Shown: in pieces, positions 1 through 5,077 of the stretch
Layout: each line of letters opens with the position of its first letter
Position numbering within the stretch: position 1 is the first letter of the stretch
Source: Deltaproteobacteria bacterium
Lineage (GTDB): Bacteria; Desulfobacterota; Syntrophia; Syntrophales; UBA5619
Direction: 5' to 3'
Length of the DNA stretch: 6,396 bases
NCBI GenBank assembly: GCA_026388345.1
Contig: JAPLJY010000078.1
Coordinates: forward strand, 1-6,396
The notes under the pieces: generated by a model
What the model saw: the letters and a program-made list of their open reading frames with translations, nothing else
The model's database searches: none
What the model was told of the DNA's origin: nothing
Program-made: the position numbers and the translations under genes

Positions 1-798
1 GTTCTGGCTCACCGAGTAGCCGGCGGAGTGGAAGATGGGATAGACCCCCATGAGGGTCTCCTCGCCGTCCTTGAGATCCGGGAACCAGGCGCGGAACTGC
101 TGGATGACGCCGCAGATGTTCGCATGGGTCAGCATCGCCCCCTTGCTTACCCCCGTCGTCCCGCCGGTGTAGATGAAGGCGGCGACATCCTCCCACCGGG
201 CGGCGATGGGAACGGGGTCGTCCGGGTACTTCCCGATGAGGTCGAGGAAGGGGTGGACGCCCGGCCCCGGGACGACCTTCCGGTACATCTTCCGCTTCAC
301 GAGGGGGTAGAGCTGTTTTTTCGGGAAGGGGAGGTAATCATTGATATGGCAGGGGATGATCGCCTCGATCTTCGTTGCGGGCTTGATCTTCAGCGCCCGG
401 GGGAGCAGAAGGTCGAGCGTCACGAGGAAGCGCGCGTCGGAGTCGTTGAGTTGCTGTTCCAACTCCCTCTCCGAGTAGAGAGGGTTGTTCATCACGGTGA
501 CCGCGCCCAGTCGGTAGCAGGCGTGGTTGGCGATCACGAGTTGGGGAAGGTTTGGCATGAGCATCGCCACCTTGTCCCCCTCCCGGACGCCGAGAGCGGC
601 CAGCGCCCGCGTGAAGCGGTTGACCAGGGATTCCAGTTCGGCAAAGGTGATTTTTCGGCCCATGAAGTAAAAGGCCGTCCGGTCGGGGAAGCGCCCGGCC
701 GTCCTGCGGAGGGCTTCCGCAATGGTGATCTTTTCCGGCTCGATCGCCGGCGGGACACCCGGTGCATAGGATTTGTGCCAGATTCTCTCGAAACCCAT
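1..798 (-). CDS. AMP-forming acyl-CoA synthetase (long-chain fatty acid--CoA ligase type), N-terminal part, C-terminus off the window
   Basis: The reading frame is open from ATG at 798 to the window edge, giving 266 residues; full-length family members are about 550 residues, so about half is missing. It belongs to the ANL superfamily, which activates a carboxylic acid with ATP to an acyl-adenylate and transfers it to CoA. Visible marks are the AMP-binding P-loop YTGGTTGVSKG at residues 210-220, the preceding EDVAAFIYTGG context, and PIFHSAGYS at 254-262, which matches the next conserved segment of FadD-like ligases. The DYLPFPKKQLYP stretch (154-165) resembles fatty-acyl ligases of anaerobic Desulfobacterota (from memory). 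The start is supported by an AGGAGG Shine-Dalgarno about 6 nt upstream. Chain-length specificity cannot be read because the C-terminal half is absent. The gene stands alone here, with no co-directional neighbour in the window. Confidence 0.92.
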   Translation of the reverse strand, partial: MGFERIWHKSYAPGVPPAIEPEKITIAEALRRTAGRFPDRTAFYFMGRKITFAELESLVNRFTRALAALGVREGDKVAMLMPNLPQLVIANHACYRLGAVTVMNNPLYSERELEQQLNDSDARFLVTLDLLLPRALKIKPATKIEAIIPCHINDYLPFPKKQLYPLVKRKMYRKVVPGPGVHPFLDLIGKYPDDPVPIAARWEDVAAFIYTGGTTGVSKGAMLTHANICGVIQQFRAWFPDLKDGEETLMGVYPIFHSAGYSVSQN

Positions 799-1140
799 CG
801 CTGCCCTCCTTATGATCATTTCAGATTTGTAAAACGGTTTCCGGTTACCTCCTGACAATTTTAAGAAGAGTTCGTGTGCGGCGCTGTTGCGCCACATTGC
901 GGCAATCTGGCTTTGGCCCCGAAGGGCGCGGCGCCGAAGCGGAGAGAGGTATTCAGCGGATGAAAGCGATGGATTTCAAATGAATCGGCTTTCGGAAACC
1001 ATACAGATAAACGGGCAATATGGCAAACGAAAAATCGATATTTTCCTCTATGGGCGGAAGACTGATACTGAAGCTGCCCGATATCCCTGCAACCCGGAAA
1101 GGAGAAACTTCTGCGATGTAGCGATCAGGCCGAAAATATC
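799..1140. other. Intergenic region without a recognisable gene
   Basis: About 340 bases separate the acyl-CoA ligase start from the AT-rich promoter at 1142. Open frames exist on both strands (887-1177 plus, 953-1258 minus), but neither has a good Shine-Dalgarno, family-like motifs or protein-like composition. The region carries a GC-rich stem-loop at 875-896 and presumably the promoter of the minus-strand ligase gene; I could not find a convincing -35/-10 pair for it. I looked here for a displaced N-terminal half of the AbiEi-like gene and did not find one. Confidence 0.6.
875..896. repeat. GC-rich stem-loop upstream of the acyl-CoA ligase gene
   Basis: The arms are TGTG(C)GGCGC and GCGCCACA around a TGTT loop, an 8-bp stem with one bulged C. 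It lies about 80 nt upstream of the ligase start on that gene's strand. Neither side has a clear run of T, so a terminator role is not supported; it could be a leader structure or chance. Confidence 0.35.
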
Positions 1141-1141
1141 T

Positions 1142-1184
1142 GTTTACAAAACAATACCAAAATGTATTATAATGTAAACCGTTT
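1142..1184 (+). promoter_or_regulatory. AT-rich promoter with an inverted repeat, probable operator of the AbiEi-like gene
   Basis: A -35-like TTTACA (1143-1148) is followed after 16 nt by TATTAT (1165-1170), or after 19 nt by a perfect TATAAT (1168-1173). GTTTACA (1142-1148) and TGTAAAC (1173-1179) form a perfect 7-bp inverted repeat that brackets the promoter. AATGTA occurs twice (1161-1166 and 1171-1176) with a period of exactly 10 bp, one helical turn. A palindromic AAAC-C-GTTT (1176-1184) abuts the downstream ATG. AbiEi antitoxins are known to repress their own promoters by binding inverted repeats, so an autoregulatory operator is a reasonable inference. A start site near 1177-1181 would leave almost no leader before the ATG at 1185. 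Confidence 0.6.
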
Positions 1185-1454
1185 ATGGTGGTGACGATCG
1201 AATTTTCCCACCTTGCCGTCCGCCTTTTCACCGGTTTCGAGACCCGGGGCGGCTTCAACCTGGCCCTTCCGGAGAAGGCCCTGCTCGATATGATCTATCT
1301 GCACAAGGCGATCCCCTTCCGGGACGAACTGAATCTCGCGCTTCTGGACCGACGGAGGCTGGATCTGCTGGCGAAAAACTTTCCCGGACTCACGAGAAAG
1401 CTGGTCCGGGAACTGATTTCCCCTAATAATGATGGGTCTGCAACGGTTGCATAG
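1185..1454 (+). pseudogene. AbiEi-family antitoxin fragment: C-terminal domain only, N-terminal winged helix missing
   Basis: The 89-residue product carries the signature segment of AbiEi-type (type IV toxin-antitoxin) antitoxins: IEFSHLAVRLFTGF at 5-18, then ALPEKALLDMIYL at 27-39, then an Asp/Arg/Leu-rich helical tail to about residue 77. Family proteins are normally about 190-270 residues, with an N-terminal helix-turn-helix that binds DNA; that part is absent. No Shine-Dalgarno precedes the ATG, and the promoter lies only a few bases upstream, so if expressed it would be almost leaderless. No AbiEii-type nucleotidyltransferase toxin gene follows. I read it as a 5'-deleted remnant, although a short expressed C-terminal domain cannot be excluded. 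The family call is firm on motif; the pseudogene status is inference from length and context. Confidence 0.7.
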
Positions 1455-1504
1455 AAGCTACACTACGAGAAGATGTTTTGGACAACAGGAAAAGGAGAGA
1501 CGTA

Positions 1505-1618
1505 ATGGGAGACAAGGGCGGCAAGAAAGATAAGGAAAAGGGTCAGAAACGGAATGCCGAAAAACAGAAGCAAAAGTCGGAAGATAAGCGTGATAAGCAG
1601 CCAAAAAGAAAGCCCTGA
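1505..1618 (+). CDS. Small lysine-rich protein, 37 residues, function unknown
   Basis: The frame from ATG at 1505 to TGA at 1616-1618 has a good Shine-Dalgarno (AAGGAGA) about 6 nt upstream. The product begins MGDKGGKKDKEKGQKR and ends DKQPKRKP. It is almost entirely Lys, Gln, Asp, Glu, Gly and Arg, strongly basic, with no hydrophobic core, so it is probably disordered. I recognise the MGDKGGKKDK opening as that of a recurrent short hypothetical protein of Proteobacteria and Desulfobacterota (from memory); no function is known to me. Its charge would suit binding to nucleic acid or ribosomes, which is speculation. Its stop codon lies inside the stem of the terminator shared with the converging MFS gene. 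It is shorter than most gene finders accept. Confidence 0.7.
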   Translation: MGDKGGKKDKEKGQKRNAEKQKQKSEDKRDKQPKRKP

Positions 1619-1631
1619 TAGAAATCAGGGC
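1601..1631 (-). terminator. Rho-independent terminator of the MFS gene (possibly of the whole marR-hgcAB-MFS unit)
   Basis: GCCCTGAT (1612-1619) and ATCAGGGC (1624-1631) form a perfect 8-bp stem with a 4-nt loop. On the minus strand the stem is followed directly by TTTCTTTTT, the expected U-rich tail. On the plus strand the hairpin has no T run, so it is at best a weak terminator in that direction. It begins 24 nt after the MFS stop codon and overlaps the last codons of the lysine-rich small gene on the other strand. Confidence 0.8.
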
Positions 1632-1655
1632 GCGGCGATCCGCACAATCATGGTG

Positions 1656-2909
1656 TCAGCGGGATGCCTTCGCGACCGTCCACAACAGCACGACGAGAAC
1701 GATGTTGACAAGCGCCATGCCCATGACGATGGTCAGGGCCAGGTTTGCGTCGCCATTCACCAGCAGGAAGCTTGCGATCGAGGGGGAGAGGGCCTGCGCC
1801 AGCAGGCTCGGCATAGCCAGGCGGCCCATCAATGAGGCATATCCGAGTGGGCCGAACAGTCTCAGGGGCACTGTTCCCCGCGCAATGGAACCGAGGCCGA
1901 CCCCGCCGCCGTATATCACCAGGGCCACGGCCACGATCCGAAATTGATCCTGCATCAGCGTGAGGCCGGCGGCGATCAGGGTCGTCGAAGCGATCAGGGT
2001 CCAGATCGGGTGATAAAACCGCCCGAACGCCAGCTCAATCAGGCGCGCCCCAACCTGCGCCGGTCCGATGAGCGCGCCCAGGGCGACCGCCGCCGCCAAT
2101 CCCATGCCGCGAGTCTGCAGGATCGAAAGCAGGTGGACGGAGATCACCGTAACCAGGGCCGAGTTCAGTGTGACGATGACCGTCAGGAGCACGAACTCGG
2201 TCATTTTCTTGCGGCTGGAAGAGACGTCACTCGGAAGGGTCGCAGGCGCCGCCGGTGCCGCCTTCGTAGATGGAGCGAGGCTCCCGCGTGGGAGCACGAA
2301 AAGGTTCAGCGGCAGGCAGACGACAAAGTGCAGTCCCGCATAAACGAGACAGGCCCCGCGCCAGCCGAGCTCTCCGGCCAGAAAGGCCGTTAGCGGCCAG
2401 CACACGGTACTGGCAAACCCGCCGAATATGGTCAACATGGCGATTGCCGGGCGTGCATTCTGGCCATAAATGCGCCCGAGCGTCGCAAAGGTCGCATCGT
2501 AGAGTCCACAGCCCATGGCGAAACCGATGATGAGCCATGCGGCAAGGTACACGGGAAGGTTCACTGCCAGGGATAGACAGCCAAGACCGAGCGCAAAGAG
2601 TATCGAGCTGCACGACAGAACCAGGCGGCCCCCGCGATGCTCGATCGTGCGCCCTACATACGGGGACGCCACCCCTCCCGCGAGGAGTCCGAGCGAAATC
2701 CCACCTACGACCCATGGCAGCGACCAGCCCGTCTCTGCAACAATCGGCTTGGCCAAAACCGCCAGCAGGTAATACGATGACCCCCAGGAGATGATCTGAT
2801 TAACGCCAAGCGCCGTTACAAGCGTGCCGCGTCTTGGCGGCTCACCCGCGTTGATCGCTGCAAATGGCTGCGAAATCGAACTGCTCACGCGGCCACCCTG
2901 CAGCCGCAC
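1656..2909 (-). CDS. Major facilitator superfamily (MFS) transporter, substrate unknown
   Basis: The 417-residue product has twelve hydrophobic segments, roughly 30-53, 64-86, 95-115, 118-138, 153-178, 183-206, 237-262, 270-292, 300-320, 322-344, 358-384 and 388-413. A polar, Ala/Pro/Lys-rich loop at 207-236 joins the two six-helix halves. The loop between helices 2 and 3 (GVASPYVGRTIEHRGGRLVL, 79-98) is a degenerate MFS motif A. Such proteins are secondary carriers of the inner membrane driven by ion gradients. The segment NQIISWGSSYYLL in helix 1 resembles a clade of mostly unassigned MFS proteins. The start is uncertain: GTG at 2909 gives the longest form but has only a weak GAAGA ribosome site, while GTG at 2888 (410 residues) follows AGGGTGG and overlaps a short upstream frame by GTGA. 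It lies downstream of hgcB on the same strand with no clear terminator between, so co-transcription is possible. A role with mercury is not shown. Confidence 0.9.
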   Translation of the reverse strand: MRLQGGRVSSSISQPFAAINAGEPPRRGTLVTALGVNQIISWGSSYYLLAVLAKPIVAETGWSLPWVVGGISLGLLAGGVASPYVGRTIEHRGGRLVLSCSSILFALGLGCLSLAVNLPVYLAAWLIIGFAMGCGLYDATFATLGRIYGQNARPAIAMLTIFGGFASTVCWPLTAFLAGELGWRGACLVYAGLHFVVCLPLNLFVLPRGSLAPSTKAAPAAPATLPSDVSSSRKKMTEFVLLTVIVTLNSALVTVISVHLLSILQTRGMGLAAAVALGALIGPAQVGARLIELAFGRFYHPIWTLIASTTLIAAGLTLMQDQFRIVAVALVIYGGGVGLGSIARGTVPLRLFGPLGYASLMGRLAMPSLLAQALSPSIASFLLVNGDANLALTIVMGMALVNIVLVVLLWTVAKASR

Positions 2910-2923
2910 GCCATCTTCTTCAC
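2885..2923 (-). other. Possible 12-residue leader peptide upstream of the MFS gene
   Basis: A short frame, GTG at 2923 to TGA at 2887-2885, would encode (M)KKMACGCRVAA. The strongest Shine-Dalgarno-like sequence of the hgcB-MFS gap (GGGAGGTGA, 2943-2935) lies upstream, with GGAGG about 15 nt from this GTG, which is longer than ideal. The TGA overlaps an in-frame MFS GTG (2888) as GTGA, the arrangement seen in translational coupling. It contains a Cys-Gly-Cys. This could equally be a chance frame. Confidence 0.25.
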
Positions 2924-3012
2924 GGTGTTTTTCTTCACCTCCCGATTACAAAACTGCGGCTCGAGATACAGCGATGTCCGGTGAAACAAACGGGGAATCC
3001 CTAACGACCCGC

Positions 3013-3342
3013 TCAACCGCAACAGATTCCCTTGGCCTTGCCCGCGGACGGATCCTGCGGATCGATGCTGCAGCCGCAGGAGGCGCTTTGCCGGTTCAGC
3101 ATCCCGTTGATCACCGCGGCGGCGCATCCGACGCCGGTCTCAACCGACACGGCGCCGACCGGGCAATTGCGGCTGCACGCCCCGCATTCCATGCAGGCAT
3201 CGCGATTCCGGATGCGGACGCGTCGTTCAGCGATCTCCAGCACCCCATGGGGGCAGACCTCCAGGCACATGCCGCAGCCGGTGCATTGATCCGCATCGAC
3301 CCTCAGGGTGACCACATCCCTCAGATAGATCAAATCCTTCAT
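3013..3342 (-). CDS. hgcB: HgcB, 2[4Fe-4S] ferredoxin of mercury methylation
   Basis: The 109-residue product is a dicluster ferredoxin. Cluster motifs are CTGCGMCLEVCP (Cys 20, 23, 26, 30) and CMECGACSRNCP (Cys 50, 53, 56, 60). After them come an isolated cysteine at 73 (GVGCAAAV) and a C-terminal vicinal pair Cys107-Cys108. The CMECGAC motif, the isolated cysteine and the terminal CC are the marks that separate HgcB from ordinary ferredoxins. HgcB is understood to reduce the corrinoid of HgcA and may pass Hg(II) through its cysteines. The ATG at 3342 has GAGGGG about 7 nt upstream and lies 11 nt after the hgcA stop. An additional Cys-Gly-Cys (89 and 91) lies in the tail; with 109 residues it is slightly longer than the 95-residue protein I recall from Desulfovibrio ND132. 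No other gene family fits this combination next to hgcA. Confidence 0.96.
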   Translation of the reverse strand: MKDLIYLRDVVTLRVDADQCTGCGMCLEVCPHGVLEIAERRVRIRNRDACMECGACSRNCPVGAVSVETGVGCAAAVINGMLNRQSASCGCSIDPQDPSAGKAKGICCG

Positions 3343-3348
3343 TTCATA

Positions 3349-3364
3349 CCCCTCTAAAAAAAAC
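3349..3364 (-). promoter_or_regulatory. T8 slippery run at the hgcA stop codon followed by the hgcB ribosome binding site
   Basis: On the coding strand hgcA ends CGT TTT TTT TAG, so a U UUU UUU heptamer stands in the correct phase for -1 slippage directly before the stop. The hgcB frame is open upstream through this point, so a -1 slip (or one extra U) would read on through Leu-Glu-Gly-Tyr-Glu into the hgcB ATG and fuse the proteins. GAGGGG, the hgcB Shine-Dalgarno, follows immediately. The sequence is clear; actual slippage is inference. Confidence 0.4.
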
Positions 3365-4505
3365 GGGAGACCAGGAAAACGGCAAACCCGGATACACCGA
3401 CGCCGATTTCCAGAGGCAAAGCCCAGCGCATTTCCCGCCTTACGCCGGATAGAGAGGTGTACGTGGAGGCGCCGGTAAAGTTCATCGCCAGAAATGCGGA
3501 AAAGGCCGGAATCAGCAGCAGCCAGGCGACCCCGAGCAGGAGATCCCGCCGGCTGCCGGCATCCCCTCCCCATGTCAGGAGCAGAAGAACGGCCGCCGTC
3601 AGGCCGACGGCGAGGCCCTTCGCTGAAAAGGCGCGCCCCGGCAGATAGGGAAGCAGAAGCGGGGTCAGGACCGCGCCGGAAAAGACGGCCAGCAAAAAGG
3701 CCGCCAGTGAAAAAAGGCCGTCGCGGATCACATTGCGGACGAATCCCCCGTCCCCGCCGAAACCGCTGATGAGAAACAGGAGGGGGATGATGACCAAGGC
3801 GGGCTTCAGCGCGGCGACCAGTTCGATGGGGATGAGAACGGCGCGCTCCCGCAGCGGAAAGGCCTTCCGCCGCATCTTGGCCGTCGCCCTGAGGCCGGCG
3901 TCGAGATAGGCGGGAAGGTCCCGGGCGAGAATCGGCCCATAGTGAACCTTGAAGCCCGACCGTTTCCGGGCCAGATGGGCGGATACGCCCGGGGCGCCAA
4001 GCTGAGGCAGGATCAGATCGCGGTGTTTCACGACATTCTGCAAACCGGCGGCCTCGATGCGGAGGAGGAGTTCCTCCGTCCCGAAGGTTCCCTTGCCGGC
4101 GGCGCACCAGACGTTGATTCCCAGCGTGTCGAGGACCAGGATCCAGGCATTTCGCCCCGGCAGGGCCTCCCGGAGGCAGTCGAAACTCATCTTGTAATTG
4201 GCCGTGACGAGAACGGGCGAACCCCCATCGGGCGACCCGAGGGCGTAGAGCCCCGGATCGACGGCATAGTCCATCCTGCCGACTCCCCACCGGGCCTTGA
4301 TCGAACCCCACCGGTCGCGCCTTGTGAGCGCCGAGGGGACACAGGGGATCCTTCCCGAAGGACCCTCCACGGAACCGGTCACAAACGCCTGGTCCAAACG
4401 GGGCGGGCTCGGCGGGGCCCCGTTGGCCGCAGCCGGGCATGACGCAACAGACGCCATGGGCAGCAGGACCGGCTTGTTCGACGAATCATTTCCACACGCT
4501 TCCAT
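3354..4505 (-). CDS. hgcA: HgcA, membrane corrinoid protein that methylates mercury
   Basis: The 383-residue product has a soluble N-terminal corrinoid-binding domain related to the CFeSP large subunit (about 60-215) and a C-terminal membrane domain. The diagnostic cap-helix motif NVWCAAGKGTFGT is at 131-143; Cys134 corresponds to the cobalt-ligating cysteine (Cys93 in Desulfovibrio ND132). Hydrophobic segments lie near 223-248, 264-287, 297-312, 321-342 and 363-381, matching the five helices of HgcA. The conserved NFTGASTYTSLSGV is at 342-355. HgcA transfers a methyl group from methylcobalamin to Hg(II). The ATG at 4505 has GGGAGA about 7 nt upstream and lies inside the end of marR (20-nt overlap), which suggests translational coupling. 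The first 60 residues are Pro/Ala-rich and variable. The last codons contain eight consecutive T before the TAG. All key residues are present, so I expect an active enzyme. Confidence 0.97.
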   Translation of the reverse strand: MEACGNDSSNKPVLLPMASVASCPAAANGAPPSPPRLDQAFVTGSVEGPSGRIPCVPSALTRRDRWGSIKARWGVGRMDYAVDPGLYALGSPDGGSPVLVTANYKMSFDCLREALPGRNAWILVLDTLGINVWCAAGKGTFGTEELLLRIEAAGLQNVVKHRDLILPQLGAPGVSAHLARKRSGFKVHYGPILARDLPAYLDAGLRATAKMRRKAFPLRERAVLIPIELVAALKPALVIIPLLFLISGFGGDGGFVRNVIRDGLFSLAAFLLAVFSGAVLTPLLLPYLPGRAFSAKGLAVGLTAAVLLLLTWGGDAGSRRDLLLGVAWLLLIPAFSAFLAMNFTGASTYTSLSGVRREMRWALPLEIGVGVSGFAVFLVSRFF

Positions 4506-5043
4506 TCGATTTTCTCCCGAGACAGGTTATCCTCTCCAACGGATTACGGCTTTGCCACGCACTTGCAGGCATCGGCCGGGGGCTCTCCGCACAGCGCGCG
4601 ACCGATACATGGCTCACGGCCTCCAGGAACAGACGGGTCCCGTCCAGGACGGAGGCCCTCTTCTCTTCCGGAATGCGTTCCTGCACGGCCCGGACGAGTG
4701 AGATGAGGCACTGCCAGACCCGTTCATGCACTTCCCTGCCGTTTTCGGTCATGATCAGCTTTGCCGCGCGGGAATCGTGATCGGCCCTTTCACGGACCAC
4801 CAGTCCCCGCCGGATCAGGGGAGCAACCAAACGCGTCGTCGTGCTTTTATCGACGGAGAGGATCTCATGGAGGACCGCCATGTTCAGGGTGCGGTTTTGC
4901 GCAATCGCATCGAGGATCTGGAACTGGGCAAAGGTCACGTCCTCACAGAAGACTTCATCCCGGCGACAGCAGCGGAGGGCCGTTGATAAACGGGTGATGA
5001 GGGAGAGGATTTCCCGATCTGCATTGGAGATTTCACGTTTCAT
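4486..5043 (-). CDS. MarR-family transcriptional regulator, first gene of the hgcAB unit
   Basis: From ATG at 5043 the product has 185 residues. The winged helix is clear: ligand/dimer helix at about 5-25, VTFAQFQILDAIAQ at 36-49, the recognition helix VDKSTTTRLVAPLIRRGLV at 64-82, and the wing RERADHDSRAAKLIMTENG at 84-102, followed by C-terminal dimerisation helices to about 147. MarR proteins bind palindromic DNA as dimers and usually release it on binding a ligand or on thiol modification. Cysteines at 25, 26 and 33 (CCRRDEVFC), plus 112, 151 and 174, are notable for a regulator beside a thiophilic-metal gene. The tail after about 150 is longer than usual and overlaps hgcA by 20 nt. A TTG at 5058 gives a longer frame, but it falls inside the operator and -10 region, so I chose the ATG. 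It probably controls itself and hgcAB. Confidence 0.9.
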   Translation of the reverse strand: MKREISNADREILSLITRLSTALRCCRRDEVFCEDVTFAQFQILDAIAQNRTLNMAVLHEILSVDKSTTTRLVAPLIRRGLVVRERADHDSRAAKLIMTENGREVHERVWQCLISLVRAVQERIPEEKRASVLDGTRLFLEAVSHVSVARCAESPRPMPASAWQSRNPLERITCLGRKSNGSVWK

Positions 5044-5062
5044 GGTTGTAGCATACAACTAT
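5042..5062 (-). promoter_or_regulatory. Palindromic operator overlapping the marR start codon
   Basis: GTTGTA-GCA-TACAAC (5045-5059) is a perfect 6-bp inverted repeat with a 3-nt centre, extended by further matching AT/AT bases outside one mismatch on each side (5042-5043 and 5061-5062). Length and symmetry suit a MarR dimer. It covers the predicted -10 box and touches the start codon, so bound repressor would block RNA polymerase. The palindrome is seen directly; which protein binds it is inference. Confidence 0.65.
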
Positions 5063-5077
5063 ATGGCTGTTTGTCAA
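5043..5077 (-). promoter_or_regulatory. Promoter of marR-hgcAB
   Basis: On the minus strand a perfect -35 TTGACA (5077-5072) is followed after 16 nt by TATGCT (5055-5050), a 4/6 match to the -10 consensus. The usual distance from -10 to the start site puts +1 at or next to 5043, the A of the marR ATG. That fits the lack of any Shine-Dalgarno before the gene and suggests a leaderless transcript. Confidence 0.6.

Noticed and set aside
28..855. Long plus-strand open frame of 275 residues
   Set aside because: It lies antisense to the acyl-CoA ligase, whose P-loop and good Shine-Dalgarno identify the true strand; the plus product is Arg/Asp/Gly-rich and shows no motif.
826..1184. AAACNGTTT palindromes at 832-840 and 1176-1184 as a shared operator
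   Set aside because: Nine-base near-palindromes of this composition arise easily by chance, and the two sites face unrelated genes; no further symmetry supports a common regulator.
887..1258. Overlapping open frames on both strands (887-1177 plus, 953-1258 minus)
   Set aside because: Neither has a ribosome site or protein-like hydrophobic pattern, and the minus frame runs through the clear AbiEi promoter and coding fragment.
2992..3005. GGG-N3-CCC followed by GTTTGTTT on the minus strand, considered as a terminator after hgcB
   Set aside because: A 3-bp stem is too short to be a credible terminator; the gap is therefore described as lacking one.
3013..4440. 475-residue minus-strand frame covering hgcB and most of hgcA
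   Set aside because: Only its last 109 residues (HgcB) are real; the upstream part is an out-of-frame reading of hgcA. It matters only because it keeps the -1 frame open at the U8 run.
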